Below are positions 48,457 to 57,839 of a DNA stretch of 64,000 nt, one piece after another. The DNA is from an uncultured Bacilli bacterium (GTDB lineage Bacteria > Bacillota_I > Bacilli_A > RF39 > UBA660), in contig CAJTYF010000006.1 of NCBI GenBank assembly GCA_910583945.1, positions 1 to 64,000 on the forward strand, read 5' to 3'. The translations under genes and the position numbers were made by a program. Every line of letters starts with the position of its first letter. Position 1 is the first letter of the stretch. The notes beneath the pieces were generated by a model that saw only the letters and a program-made list of their open reading frames with translations, made no database searches and was not told the origin of the DNA.

Positions 48457-49720
48457 ATTCGAAGACATAATCTAAAATTTGGACTTCATCTCCATAATGG
48501 GCTCCTAAATTTAAAAGTTCTTCCTCTACGCCCATTCCTTTTAGTTTACGAGCAAACCGAGCTACTGCTTCGTCTTCTGTAAAGCGTGTCATTTTGAATA
48601 AATTCTCGATTTCTTCACCTTCTAATATCCAAATGTCTTCGTCACGACGAATGGTATAAGGCTTCTCTTCTTTAAATTTATAAACGATGTAGTCTTCATA
48701 GTCTTTTTTTTCAAAAAGATGGGTTTCAGGAAGAGTTTCTAATAAAGTGGCTATTCCCTCTAATAAGGCTTCAAAACCTGAATTATTTAAAGCACTCACT
48801 TCAAAAATAGGCATGTTTGGTAGAGCTTTTTTAATTTTTTTTAAATTTTCTTGAGCTTCGGGTAAATCCATTTTATTAGCAATAATAATTTCTTTTTTAT
48901 TTTTTAAGTTATCATTAAAAGATTCGATTTCTCTTCTTATTTTGTAATAATCTTCTAATGGATCACGACCTTCAAAAGAACCAATGTCTACGACATGAGC
49001 AAGAATTTTGGTTCGCATGGCGTGACGAAGGAATTTGTCTCCCAGCCCTATGCCATTTGATGCACCTTCAATCAATCCTGGTAAGTCTGCCATAACAAAT
49101 GATTTTTGATTTTTTAGTTTGACGACCCCTAAGTTTGGATTTAACGTCGTAAAGTGATACGCACCAATTTTCGGTTTAGCACTACTGATTACACTTAAAA
49201 TGGTGGATTTTCCAACACTTGGCATGCCCACTAATCCTACATCAGCCATGACTTTTAGTTCGCATTTTACCACAACTTCTTCTCCAGGGGCTCCAAGCTC
49301 ACTAAATTTAGGTGCGGGGTCATTATGAGTGGCAAAGGCTTTGTTTCCTCTACCTCCTCTGCCTCCATGAGCAATCGTTATTCTTTCTTTATCTTTAGTT
49401 AAATCAGCGAGTACTAAGTGGTTGTCAGCGTTATAAATAGTGGTGCCTTCTGGAACTTTTAAAATAATATCTTCAGCATTTGCTCCGTTTCGATTGCTTC
49501 CACTTCCGTTTTTTCCCTTATCCGCCTTAACAATTTTTTTATAACGCAAATCTATTAAAGTTTTTAGACTTTTGTCCACTTCGAAAATAATGTCACCGCC
49601 TTTTCCTCCAGAACCACCATCTGGTCCCCCCATCGGGATGTATTTTTCGCGACGAAAAGAGGTACAACCATCTCCACCTTTCCCGGCATACAATTTAAGT
49701 ATTACTTCATCTACGAACAT
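48446..49720 (-). CDS. obg: Ribosome-associated GTPase Obg
   Basis: 424 residues: glycine-rich Obg fold (GGDGCTSFRREKYIPMGGPD), G domain (GMPSVGKSTILSV, DLPGLIEGAS, NKMDLP) and the C-terminal Obg domain with acidic tail. It acts in ribosome assembly, and in Bacilli in sporulation and stress signalling. It normally lies next to rpmA; here three genes intervene. Confidence 0.96.
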   Translation of the reverse strand: MFVDEVILKLYAGKGGDGCTSFRREKYIPMGGPDGGSGGKGGDIIFEVDKSLKTLIDLRYKKIVKADKGKNGSGSNRNGANAEDIILKVPEGTTIYNADNHLVLADLTKDKERITIAHGGRGGRGNKAFATHNDPAPKFSELGAPGEEVVVKCELKVMADVGLVGMPSVGKSTILSVISSAKPKIGAYHFTTLNPNLGVVKLKNQKSFVMADLPGLIEGASNGIGLGDKFLRHAMRTKILAHVVDIGSFEGRDPLEDYYKIRREIESFNDNLKNKKEIIIANKMDLPEAQENLKKIKKALPNMPIFEVSALNNSGFEALLEGIATLLETLPETHLFEKKDYEDYIVYKFKEEKPYTIRRDEDIWILEGEEIENLFKMTRFTEDEAVARFARKLKGMGVEEELLNLGAHYGDEVQILDYVFEFRE

Positions 49721-49774
49721 GACATTTCCTCCATATCTTTTTCTCTATTTTATTTTCATCTTTTTAAGGTTCCA

Positions 49775-50596
49775 TCATTCATTAAACCATGGAATTTTTT
49801 TATAAAAGCTTCTTTTTAATTGATGTTGCTCTTCTTTTGAAATAAAAAGTCCTAAATTTAACCGTTCTTCAAAGGAAAGATTAGGCATTTCATTCCTAAT
49901 TTCATTTGCTTCTCTTATGTATCCCATTTGATTTAAATAATAAAGAGTTGGATTTTCTTTCCTTTCATAGTTATCTATCATTTGTTCATACAATTTATAT
50001 AGATAATAATATTTTATTTCTGATAATTCTAGTATTTCAGCCATTTGAATAAGTATTTTTATGCTATTTAAATTAGCAAAACGTTCTATTGGACTATAAC
50101 TATAATTTTTTTGATATTTCTTTTCTTTTTCTTTGTCTTTTAATAACCAAATTTTTTGCTCTAAAGGATTTTTTGCTTTACTATAACCTATTTCTGTATC
50201 AAAACAAAGTCGGCTTATTTTTATTTTAAAATTTTCTTTAAGTTCAAAACAATTTTTAAAGTCATGAATGTGTTCTAATTCATGAAGTAAGTATTCGTTA
50301 ACGTAAAAATATTCATAGCTTTCTCTTTCTAAAGTATCCCATTTATACATGATTCCAATTTCTAAAAAACTTTCTAATAGATCTTTTAATGAAAAAGATA
50401 AACTACTATTTATGGGATTATACTCGTATCGATTTCTACAAGTGAATGAAATATTTTTGAGATAACTTTCTAGCTCAAGGTTTTTACAAGCAATGGTTAA
50501 AAAAATTTTCACATATTCTTTCGTAATTCTTTTGTCTTTTTTCATCCAATTATAAGTAAAACAAGCTAGTTTTTCAGGATAATTTTTAGTCATCAT
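49775..50596 (-). CDS. Putative zincin-like protein, 273 aa
   Basis: Soluble, with EYLLHELEHIHDFKNCFE, an HExxH-type zinc motif, followed by FDTEIGYSKAKNPLEQ (possible glutamate ligand). No signal peptide. No known family recognised. Its ATG overlaps the trmB stop by one base, so the pair is translated together. The plus-strand gene at 51365 also has an HExxH motif. Confidence 0.6.
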   Translation of the reverse strand: MMTKNYPEKLACFTYNWMKKDKRITKEYVKIFLTIACKNLELESYLKNISFTCRNRYEYNPINSSLSFSLKDLLESFLEIGIMYKWDTLERESYEYFYVNEYLLHELEHIHDFKNCFELKENFKIKISRLCFDTEIGYSKAKNPLEQKIWLLKDKEKEKKYQKNYSYSPIERFANLNSIKILIQMAEILELSEIKYYYLYKLYEQMIDNYERKENPTLYYLNQMGYIREANEIRNEMPNLSFEERLNLGLFISKEEQHQLKRSFYKKIPWFNE

Positions 50597-51234
50597 TAAT
50601 CTTTAAAAACCGCTTCTAAATAATAGATAGGTCTTTTTTCTTTAAAGTATTGCGTTTCAAAATCGGTCATAATGTTTTTTATGTTTCTTTCATCATGATG
50701 CAAATCTAAGCTTACTAAGTCAAAGGAATACCAATAATTACTTAAATTTTCTAAAGAAGAAGCAAATAAAATTTTATTGTCCGTTTTCAAAATAATGTGT
50801 TTATTTTTCTTCCAAATCCGATCGTATAGTTTTAAGTATGAAATAGCTGTAAAACGCTTTTTTTCATCTTTCTTTTTGGGCCAAGGTTCTGAAAAAGTGA
50901 GATATATTATATCAATTTCTTTACCAAAAAAATTAGTTATTTCTAAGGCATCGGCACAAATGATTTTTAAGTTTGGAATTTTTTTATTTGCAATATTTTT
51001 AATGGCTTTTGCGGTTTGACTTTTATCTAGTTCTAATCCGATATAATTCACATTAGGATTTTCTAAAGCCATTTTAATAATAAAAGACCCATACCCCATT
51101 CCTAGTTCTAAACAAATAGGATGATTATTATTAAATAAAGTTTGCCATTTATTTTTATAGTTTTCTGGTTTTTTTACTAAGTATTCACTATCACTTAAGA
51201 TATTTGTCGCATTTTTAACTATTTTATAACGCAT
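50596..51234 (-). CDS. trmB: tRNA (guanine-N7-)-methyltransferase TrmB
   Basis: 212 residues. SAM-binding motif LELGMGYGSFIIKMALENPN, YIGLELDKSQ and catalytic region LTFSEPWPKKKDEKKRF. It methylates G46 of tRNAs. Normal length for the family. Confidence 0.95.
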   Translation of the reverse strand: MRYKIVKNATNILSDSEYLVKKPENYKNKWQTLFNNNHPICLELGMGYGSFIIKMALENPNVNYIGLELDKSQTAKAIKNIANKKIPNLKIICADALEITNFFGKEIDIIYLTFSEPWPKKKDEKKRFTAISYLKLYDRIWKKNKHIILKTDNKILFASSLENLSNYWYSFDLVSLDLHHDERNIKNIMTDFETQYFKEKRPIYYLEAVFKD

Positions 51235-51303
51235 AAGTCACCTCTTTCATTTTTATTTTAGCATATTTTTTAAAAGAACTAAAGGCTTGTCTAAAAATTA
51301 TAT

Positions 51304-51332
51304 TTGCAAATTTATTTCGTTTGGCTTATACT
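51304..51332 (+). promoter_or_regulatory. Promoter of the 51365 gene
   Basis: TTGCAA (51304-51309), 17 bases, TATACT (51327-51332), upstream of a very G-rich ribosome binding site (GAGGGGGGA). Confidence 0.75.
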
Positions 51333-51364
51333 ATATTTCGTTAAAAAAGAGGGGGGATTTTTTT

Positions 51365-52324
51365 ATGAGTCAACTATTCACATTAAATCGATTAATAGAT
51401 GGTTATTCAGGTCTTTTCTTTGGTTACTCTGGATTTGATTTCGATACACATAAAGTTCGCTATTTTTCGTTTTATAAAAACGGAGTTAAACAACAACAAT
51501 TATTTGAGTTTTCTTTAGAGAATACTGGAATTATTTTTAATTATCGCCTTTCCTTTAAAAGAATTCAAAGAGAGTCCTTTTCAAAAGATTTACCTCCAGA
51601 ATTTAGGCTTATGAAAGAAAAATTACTTGCCAAACTTAAAACTTTTAATGACAACTATTCTTTACCGACAACATTATTAGAAAAAAATAAAAAATTTCTT
51701 TCTTTACAATATGATTCTTGGTTTGCAAATTTCTTCTCTGAGTTTAAAGATACAATCTTAAATAGTGGTTGCTATCATGAACTTACTAATACAATAGAAC
51801 TTTACTGTAATCAGGCTGTATGGAAAGGTTTAACCCTAAGTGAAAAATATTGTTTATATTGTACTTTGCTTCATGAACTTTGTCATATGGAAGCTTCAAC
51901 TTCTTTTATAAAACAAAATATTCTTTTTGCAAGGTGTGGGTTTTCTTCATACGAAATTCCTTTAAAACTCATTCAGGAAATAAATGGTGATCTCTTATAC
52001 GAAAATGACAATCCACCCGAACTTAACAAAAGAGAGAATATTTTAGAAGAAATTATTAATGAATACAAGTGTACTTTAATTACTCAAAACTATATAAAAT
52101 CTTATCCTGATTATGGGAGTGTTATAAATGATTTGTGTGACAATAATTTATTAGAAGCACGTTACACGAATGGTATTGAAACTTATTATGAACGTATGAC
52201 TTCTATTATTCCCTCTACATTTTTAGCTGAAGAATTGCTCGATTCTATTGATGAAGAAAATTTAGAAGAAACTAATCAATTAATTCTAGAATATAAACAA
52301 AAGAAGGCAAATAAAAACCTATAA
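51365..52324 (+). CDS. Putative zincin-like protein, 319 aa
   Basis: Start chosen at the ATG at 51365 behind GAGGGGGGATTTTTTT. The middle contains CTLLHELCHMEASTSF, an HExxH motif in a predicted helix, then EEIINEYKCTLITQNY, a plausible third ligand. Single-gene unit facing obg-trmB genes. A metal-dependent peptidase is possible; no family recognised. Confidence 0.6.
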   Translation: MSQLFTLNRLIDGYSGLFFGYSGFDFDTHKVRYFSFYKNGVKQQQLFEFSLENTGIIFNYRLSFKRIQRESFSKDLPPEFRLMKEKLLAKLKTFNDNYSLPTTLLEKNKKFLSLQYDSWFANFFSEFKDTILNSGCYHELTNTIELYCNQAVWKGLTLSEKYCLYCTLLHELCHMEASTSFIKQNILFARCGFSSYEIPLKLIQEINGDLLYENDNPPELNKRENILEEIINEYKCTLITQNYIKSYPDYGSVINDLCDNNLLEARYTNGIETYYERMTSIIPSTFLAEELLDSIDEENLEETNQLILEYKQKKANKNL

Positions 52325-52346
52325 GTTTTTTTAATTTATAGGTTTT
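52314..52346. terminator. Bidirectional terminator between the 51365 gene and rpmA
   Basis: AAAACCTATAA (52314-52324) pairs perfectly with TTATAGGTTTT (52336-52346), with T/A-rich flanks for both directions. Confidence 0.85.
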
Positions 52347-52347
52347 C

Positions 52348-52632
52348 TTATGCTTCGTAAACACTCACTTTTTTCTTGTCTTTTCCAGCACGTTCAAATT
52401 TTACTACTCCCGTTATTTTTGCAAATAAAGTATGATCACGACCCATACCTACGTTGGCACCTGGATAAATTTTAGTTCCTCTTTGACGATAAAGAATAGA
52501 ACCAGCACTCACAGTTTGCCCATCGCTTGCTTTAGCACCAAGTCTACGACCAGCACTATCACGACCATTTTTAGTAGAACCTTGAGCTTTGATGTGTGCA
52601 AATCTTTGGATATCTAATTTAAAATTTAACAT
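52348..52632 (-). CDS. rpmA: 50S ribosomal protein L27 with Prp-cleaved leader
   Basis: 94 residues from the ATG at 52632 (GGAAGGAGATTAAC upstream). The leader MLNFKLDIQRF precedes AHIKAQGSTKNGRDSAGRRL, the mature L27 start. Firmicutes L27 has such an extension, which Prp removes; the leader here is LDIQRF rather than the staphylococcal LNLQFF. The prophage tail protein at 3914-5566 starts with the same motif. Confidence 0.97.
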   Translation of the reverse strand: MLNFKLDIQRFAHIKAQGSTKNGRDSAGRRLGAKASDGQTVSAGSILYRQRGTKIYPGANVGMGRDHTLFAKITGVVKFERAGKDKKKVSVYEA

Positions 52633-52633
52633 G

Positions 52634-52927
52634 TTAATCTCCTTCCTCAATTATTTTTACGTTTTTCGGGTATTGTCTTTCTACTTCTTTTAATAAATGA
52701 ATCATATTCTTTATTAAGGTATCGGTTATTTTATCGTGTTCTTTTATTTTAATTGTCAATGTTTCTTTATCCTCTACAGTAATGGTTTCTTTAAAAGATA
52801 CTATACCATTAATTGAAGTGGTGACAATACTTGATACCGCACTACAAACAATATCTTGACCATATTTTGCATAATTTGCATGGCCACTGATTTTAATTAT
52901 ATCTTTTGTAAAATGAACTTTTATCAT
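52634..52927 (-). CDS. prp: Ribosomal-processing cysteine protease Prp
   Basis: 97 residues. ISGHANYAKYGQDIVCSAVS has the catalytic His (GHA) and Cys (DIVCSAVS) of the Prp/YsxB family. It cleaves the N-terminal leader of L27. In the classical rplU-prp-rpmA order. Possible second substrate in this window: the prophage DUF859-like protein. Confidence 0.95.
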   Translation of the reverse strand: MIKVHFTKDIIKISGHANYAKYGQDIVCSAVSSIVTTSINGIVSFKETITVEDKETLTIKIKEHDKITDTLIKNMIHLLKEVERQYPKNVKIIEEGD

Positions 52928-52929
52928 TC

Positions 52930-53232
52930 TTATTTAGCTTCTATTTTTTTAACAATAAGCTTTGTATAAGGTTGTCTATGCCCTTGTTTGTTACGATATT
53001 TCTTTTTAGGTTTATACTTGAAAACAACAATTTTCTTTTGTTTACCATGTTTTTCAACTGTACAGGTTACTTTTGCACCATTAACGGTTGGGTTTCCCCA
53101 TTTACCATCTACAAATAAAACATCTGTAAATACCACTTCACTTCCAGCTTCTGTTGCTAATTTTTCAACATAGATGCTGTCGCCTTCTGTTACATAATAT
53201 TGTTTTCCACCAGATTCGAATATAGCTTTCAT
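52930..53232 (-). CDS. rplU: 50S ribosomal protein L21
   Basis: 100 residues from the ATG at 53232 (MKAIFESGGKQYYVTEGD); AAAGGAGG lies upstream at good spacing. Codons further upstream to 53298 lie in the leader. Body and C-terminus (KKKYRNKQGHRQPYTKLIVK) are canonical for L21. Confidence 0.96.
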   Translation of the reverse strand: MKAIFESGGKQYYVTEGDSIYVEKLATEAGSEVVFTDVLFVDGKWGNPTVNGAKVTCTVEKHGKQKKIVVFKYKPKKKYRNKQGHRQPYTKLIVKKIEAK

Positions 53233-53361
53233 TTTCATACCTCCTTTATTATTAAGACGCGCTGTTAAGGTAACTTTTGTTTTTTTAACCTTTTCCAAGC
53301 GGTTTCAAGGAAAGCTCCTTTAAACATGTTTAATTCTATCAAATATGGGATATCTTGTCAA
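53233..53361 (-). promoter_or_regulatory. rplU promoter and leader
   Basis: TTGACA (53356-53361), 17 bases, TAGAAT (53333-53338) on the minus strand: a near-consensus promoter. The ~95-base leader has short inverted repeats (GAAACCGCTTGG region, TTAACAGCGCG) and matches the place of the L21 leader that controls rplU-prp-rpmA in Bacillus. I did not confirm that fold. Confidence 0.7.
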
Positions 53362-53377
53362 ATTTTATTTCTAAGAA

Positions 53378-54271
53378 TTATTCCTTTAAAATATCTTCAA
53401 TTATATTATTTACGTCCTCATCATTTAAATTTAACCTTTCATTGATTAAACCAATTTGTGGCCGAATTCCATCTTCGTTGTGAAAATCGGAGCCTATAGT
53501 CACTAATAAATTATTTTGATCAGCAAAATTTTTCCATTTCTTAATTTCATCGATTTTATTATTATTTCTGTCTACATAAATATAATAAGCTTCAATTCCA
53601 TCCGCTTTCATTTCAGTTACTAAATTAGCTATGGCCTCTTCATTCAAATTATCTTCATATTCATAAGCAACTGGATGAGCTAATACAACTTTTCCTCCGG
53701 CTTCTTTTATGATTTTAGAGGCTTCTTGAGGAGTAATAGTATTTTTTTTCACATAAGCTGGGCATCCTTCATTCATGATGGTTTCAATAAACTCTCCCTT
53801 ATTAGGAATATGACCAAATTGTTGTAATAATAAATCGGTATTTTTAGGATGATTAATAACGTTCAAAGCAATATGAGCTTTAGTCACTGCTTCAATTTTT
53901 TCTAGCTCTTTTATTTCTAAAAAATAATTTAATTCTTTTAATTTTTTTGCAACATTATTTAAATATTCGTGCCTAACATTTTTTAGAACATTTAATTTTT
54001 CTTTTAAAAAAGCATTCTCTATATTAAAATTATATCCTAAAACATGAATACCCGCTTTTTCAGTTTTAGTAGAAATTTCCACAGCATTTATTATTTGTAT
54101 TCCATTTTCTTTAGCATAATTATAAAATTCATCAGTATAAGCGTCTATATTATCATGATCCGCGATGGCAATAACGCTTACACCATTTTTAACAGCTTCG
54201 TCGATAATTTCTTTTGGTGTTAAAACTCCATCAGACAGTGTTGAATGAATATGTAAATCTATCTTTTCCAT
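53378..54271 (-). CDS. PHP-domain phosphoesterase
   Basis: 297 residues. PHP motifs: IDLHIHSTLSDGVLTP, IADHDNID, VLAHPVAYEYE, IGSDFHNEDGIRP. Similar to the TrpH/YciV group, acting on 3',5'-nucleoside bisphosphates or short RNAs. Its start overlaps the end of the next gene upstream by 13 bases. Confidence 0.9.
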   Translation of the reverse strand: MEKIDLHIHSTLSDGVLTPKEIIDEAVKNGVSVIAIADHDNIDAYTDEFYNYAKENGIQIINAVEISTKTEKAGIHVLGYNFNIENAFLKEKLNVLKNVRHEYLNNVAKKLKELNYFLEIKELEKIEAVTKAHIALNVINHPKNTDLLLQQFGHIPNKGEFIETIMNEGCPAYVKKNTITPQEASKIIKEAGGKVVLAHPVAYEYEDNLNEEAIANLVTEMKADGIEAYYIYVDRNNNKIDEIKKWKNFADQNNLLVTIGSDFHNEDGIRPQIGLINERLNLNDEDVNNIIEDILKE

Positions 54272-54840
54272 GAGTCAATCCTTTCTTTAAATCTATCTTT
54301 TAGCTCCAAAGTTCTGAATCTTCTTATATTTGATTCTTGAGCGGAAGCGATGAGATAAGTATAAAGTTGTTCAAAAGTATAACTGTTTGCAACCATATTT
54401 CGACTTTTATCTAGTAATTTTTTTAGTTCTAAATCCATATCAAATTCTGTAAAAGCTGAAAGAAAGCCATAAATAAAATTATAAGGTTCATCATCATGTT
54501 GCCAGTCTTTTCTATAAGATATTGGATGAATAGGTAAGTATGGCACTTCTTTGTTTTCAGATGCTTTTTTTAAAATTTCTGGGGCCTGAGCAATTAATGA
54601 ATAAATGGTCGCGTATTCTATAATATGGGCATCCATTGGTAAGGTTTTAGTAGGTATAACCCCTACCCCACTCTTTAATTGGTGAACGATTTCTATAACA
54701 TCTTCTATTGTTTTAACTGGATCAATGTCAGATGATGAGATGTTATTTTCAGCAAATAATTTAATTAACTCTTTTTTAGCGGTTTCCACATTTTCACTAT
54801 CACAAATCATCCACATATCCACATCTGGAAGTCTATTCAA
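54259..54840 (-). CDS. Hypothetical protein, 193 aa, upstream of the PHP gene
   Basis: Soluble protein with VDMWMICDSENVETAKKELI and a long helical C-terminal half (EQLYTYLIASAQESNIRRFR). Not recognised. Coupled to the PHP phosphoesterase gene. Confidence 0.6.
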   Translation of the reverse strand: MNRLPDVDMWMICDSENVETAKKELIKLFAENNISSSDIDPVKTIEDVIEIVHQLKSGVGVIPTKTLPMDAHIIEYATIYSLIAQAPEILKKASENKEVPYLPIHPISYRKDWQHDDEPYNFIYGFLSAFTEFDMDLELKKLLDKSRNMVANSYTFEQLYTYLIASAQESNIRRFRTLELKDRFKERIDSWKR

Positions 54841-54988
54841 TACTTTCCTTGGTTTTAGTTCATCTTCCTATATTATTAATATTATTTAATACAAATAGTA
54901 AACGTTTCTTTACCATTTTTTGGTTGTTACCAATTATTGTTTTTATTTCTTACTGGCTTCTCCATATACTATGCATGAGGTGTGAAAG

Positions 54989-55966
54989 ATGAAAAAAATA
55001 AGTATATTGTTACTGAATTTACTATTTTTATTTCCTAATATTGCCTTAGCGTATTCCGATCGAGTTCTTGTTGGAGGAGACAACATTGGGATTAATATTC
55101 ACAGTCAAGGTGTTCTAGTTGTTGGTTTTTATAAAGTGAATGGCTCTTTAGTACAAAGTAATCCCGCTATTCAAGTAGGAGATTCTATTACTAAAGTAAA
55201 CGATACACCTGTAGAAACGATAAATGAACTGACGAAAGCCATTGAAGAAAATATGGAAGGTGATAGCGTTTCTTTAACCTTTTTAAGAAATAATGAAGAG
55301 AAAAAATCTACTTTAACGCTTGTTAAACAAGATGAAACGTATAAAACAGGTTTATATGTTAAAGATAGTATCACCGGTATTGGAACGTTAACCTATATTG
55401 ATCCTGAAACTAAAATTTTTGGTTCTTTAGGTCATGAGATTATAGAAGCTAATACCAATAAAAAAATTGAAGTAAAAACTGGAACTATTTTTAATAGTAC
55501 CATTACTGGAATTAATAAAAGTACCAATGGAACACCTGGAGAAAAAAAAGCAAATTTTAATCCTAAAGACGTTTATGGGAATATTTATAAAAACACCGAA
55601 TTTGGCCTCTTTGGAAAATACACCAAGACTTTGCCTGATAATAAAACCTTTGAAGTGGCTAGTAAAGATGAAGTAAAAATAGGAAAAGCAACGATTTTAA
55701 CTGTTTTATCTGATAATATCGTCGAAGAATTTGAAATTAATATTACTAAAATTAATGAATACAATAAAATTAAAAATATTTCTTTCGAAATTACAGACGA
55801 AAAGCTTTTAAAAGAAACAGGAGGAGTCGTTCAAGGGATGAGTGGTAGTCCCATTATTCAAAATAATAAAATTATTGGTGCGGTCACTCATGTGGTAGTG
55901 GATAAAGTTCAAACTGGTTATGGCATCTTTATTACTACTATGTTAGAAGAAGGCGAAAAAAATTAG
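54989..55966 (+). CDS. spoIVB: SpoIVB sporulation serine protease
   Basis: 325 residues: N-terminal signal/anchor (ILLLNLLFLFPNIALAY), PDZ domain (VGDSITKVNDTPVETINELT) and a S55 protease domain (YIDPETKIFGSLGHEI with His, GGVVQGMSGSPIIQ with catalytic Ser). In sporulation it is made in the forespore and triggers SpoIVFB activity across the membranes. The spoIVFA/spoIVFB genes lie 2.3 kb downstream. Confidence 0.93.
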   Translation: MKKISILLLNLLFLFPNIALAYSDRVLVGGDNIGINIHSQGVLVVGFYKVNGSLVQSNPAIQVGDSITKVNDTPVETINELTKAIEENMEGDSVSLTFLRNNEEKKSTLTLVKQDETYKTGLYVKDSITGIGTLTYIDPETKIFGSLGHEIIEANTNKKIEVKTGTIFNSTITGINKSTNGTPGEKKANFNPKDVYGNIYKNTEFGLFGKYTKTLPDNKTFEVASKDEVKIGKATILTVLSDNIVEEFEINITKINEYNKIKNISFEITDEKLLKETGGVVQGMSGSPIIQNNKIIGAVTHVVVDKVQTGYGIFITTMLEEGEKN

Positions 55967-56034
55967 TCTTCTTTTTTAATTCGACATTTTTTTTGATTTT
56001 TTTTTGTTAAACTCACTTTTAAGAGGTGAAGACT

Positions 56035-56466
56035 TTGAAAAAAAATCTTAAAATTGTTCTTTTTTCTTGTTTATTAGGAACGCTTCTGGCTACCCTTTTT
56101 TTCTTAAATATTAAAGAGAAAGCGGAAGCAAAAAATAAAAATACGCTTTTTGTCTTTCAAGTTGGGGTTTTTAAGAATGAACAAAATGCCATGAATTTAA
56201 GTAATCAATATCCAAGTGCAAGAATTATAAAAGATAAGGATTATTATCGAGTTTTTATTGGAGCAACCTTAACGAATAAATCACTTTTAAAAAGCTATTT
56301 TGATGGCTTAAAATACAATTATTATGTTAAGGAAGTGGATGTTTCAGAAGAGATTATAGCTAAGATGAGTCCTTTTGATGAACTGTTAAGGCAAGCAAAA
56401 GAAGAGAACTATGCGATGATTATTAAAAATACATTGGAGAATCTACCAGATGTCTTATCGGATTAA
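56035..56466 (+). CDS. SPOR-like membrane-anchored protein
   Basis: TTG start at 56035 (LKKNLKIVLFSCLL), with AAGAGGTG just upstream; the GTG at 56026 is closer to that site and less likely. One membrane anchor, then a region like a SPOR domain (FQVGVFKNEQNAMNLSNQY, YYRVFIGATLTNKSL). SPOR domains bind denuded peptidoglycan at division or spore septa. Overlaps radC by 17 bases. Confidence 0.7.
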   Translation: MKKNLKIVLFSCLLGTLLATLFFLNIKEKAEAKNKNTLFVFQVGVFKNEQNAMNLSNQYPSARIIKDKDYYRVFIGATLTNKSLLKSYFDGLKYNYYVKEVDVSEEIIAKMSPFDELLRQAKEENYAMIIKNTLENLPDVLSD

Positions 56467-57130
56467 GGATTTACCCATGGATGAAAGGCCTAGAGAGAAG
56501 TTAAAACAAAAAGGGGCTTTTTCTTTATCCAATGAAGAATTGATTGCTATTATTTTAAAAACAGGGAATAAAAGTGAATCGGTTAAAGATTTAGCTATTC
56601 GTTTTATCCAGTCTCTTCCCTCTTTTTATGAGCTCAATACGATCACTTATCAAGATTTAATAAAAATTAAGGGAATTAAAGAAGCAAAAGCTCTTACTTT
56701 ATTAGCTTCTATTGAACTTGGAAAACGCCTGACGAACCCAGTTTTTCCTAAGAAAAAGAAATTTACTCAAGCGGAAGAGTTTTATCAATTTTTTCGTTTG
56801 CAAATTTTAAATAGTAAACAAGAAAAACTTTTTTGTGTGTTTTTAAACACGAAAAATCAATTGATTCACTACGAAACGATTTTTGTTGGCACCCAAAATA
56901 AAAGCATTACTCATCCCAGAGAAATTTTTAATGCGGCGATTAAAAACAGTGCGGTCAAAATTGTTTTAATTCATAACCACCCTACAAATGATGTGACCCC
57001 TAGTCAAGAAGATATCGATTTTACCTATCAAATTAAGGAAATCGGCCTTCTTTTGAAGATTCCATTAATGGATCATTTAATTATTGGGGATACCAACTAT
57101 TTTAGCTTTTTTGACCATGAAATGCTTTAA
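56450..57130 (+). CDS. radC: RadC/JAB1-family protein
   Basis: 226 residues: N-terminal UPF0758 helix-hairpin-helix (DERPREKLKQKGAFSLSNEE) and C-terminal MPN/JAB domain with IHNHPTNDVTPSQED. Not a proven DNA repair protein in spite of its name. It usually precedes mreB-mreC-mreD in Firmicutes; here mreB is absent from that position. Confidence 0.93.
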   Translation: MSYRIKDLPMDERPREKLKQKGAFSLSNEELIAIILKTGNKSESVKDLAIRFIQSLPSFYELNTITYQDLIKIKGIKEAKALTLLASIELGKRLTNPVFPKKKKFTQAEEFYQFFRLQILNSKQEKLFCVFLNTKNQLIHYETIFVGTQNKSITHPREIFNAAIKNSAVKIVLIHNHPTNDVTPSQEDIDFTYQIKEIGLLLKIPLMDHLIIGDTNYFSFFDHEML

Positions 57131-57170
57131 TTTTAAAAAAATAAGCCATACTACTATTAGGTGAAGGACG

Positions 57171-57839
57171 ATGACTAAAAAAGCAAAAAATCTTCTCTAT
57201 CTTCTTATTTTTGTTTCGTTTCTTTTAAAAGAAGAAGTGTATCACTTTTTATTTGCCAAAGAATTTTATCTTGCTGAATATGAAATGACCACGTATGCTA
57301 GAAATAAAACTTTAGAAAAAAAGGAAGAAGAACTTTATCATTCGTATGGTTATTTGGATTCCATTCCCTATTCTCTTGAACCTTCTAAAATTTTAATCAA
57401 TAATCTCTATCATTTGACGGATGAAATTATTATTTATAAAGGTGAAGAAGACCATATTAAAAAAAATCATTTGGTAATCAATGATTTAGGACTTGTAGGA
57501 ATTGTTTCAAAAACCAATAAACATAGTAGTCATGTTCGTCTTCTTTTAAATGATGAAACGTCTATTTCCGTTAAAATCAACGACAGTTATGGGATACTCA
57601 AATGTAAGGATCAGGAACTTTATGTGGAAGGAATTAAGGCGGGAGATACGCTTTCAATAGGTGATCAAGTGTATACAAGTGATTTGTCTTTGTATCCAGA
57701 AAATGTGCTCATCGGATCGATTGAAGCGATTGAAACTGATCGTTACCAAATTGAACATTTTTTAAAAATTAAACCTTCTGTTCATTTTGATGATTTAAAA
57801 TACCTTAGCATCATTACGGATTTAAGAGGTGACTCATGA
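57171..57839 (+). CDS. mreC: Rod-shape protein MreC
   Basis: 222 residues. N-terminal anchor, coiled region and beta domain (VINDLGLVGIVSKTNKHSSH, VRLLLNDETSISVKI). Scaffold of the elongation machinery. AGGTGAAGGACG before the ATG. Overlaps mreD by four bases. Confidence 0.88.
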   Translation: MTKKAKNLLYLLIFVSFLLKEEVYHFLFAKEFYLAEYEMTTYARNKTLEKKEEELYHSYGYLDSIPYSLEPSKILINNLYHLTDEIIIYKGEEDHIKKNHLVINDLGLVGIVSKTNKHSSHVRLLLNDETSISVKINDSYGILKCKDQELYVEGIKAGDTLSIGDQVYTSDLSLYPENVLIGSIEAIETDRYQIEHFLKIKPSVHFDDLKYLSIITDLRGDS

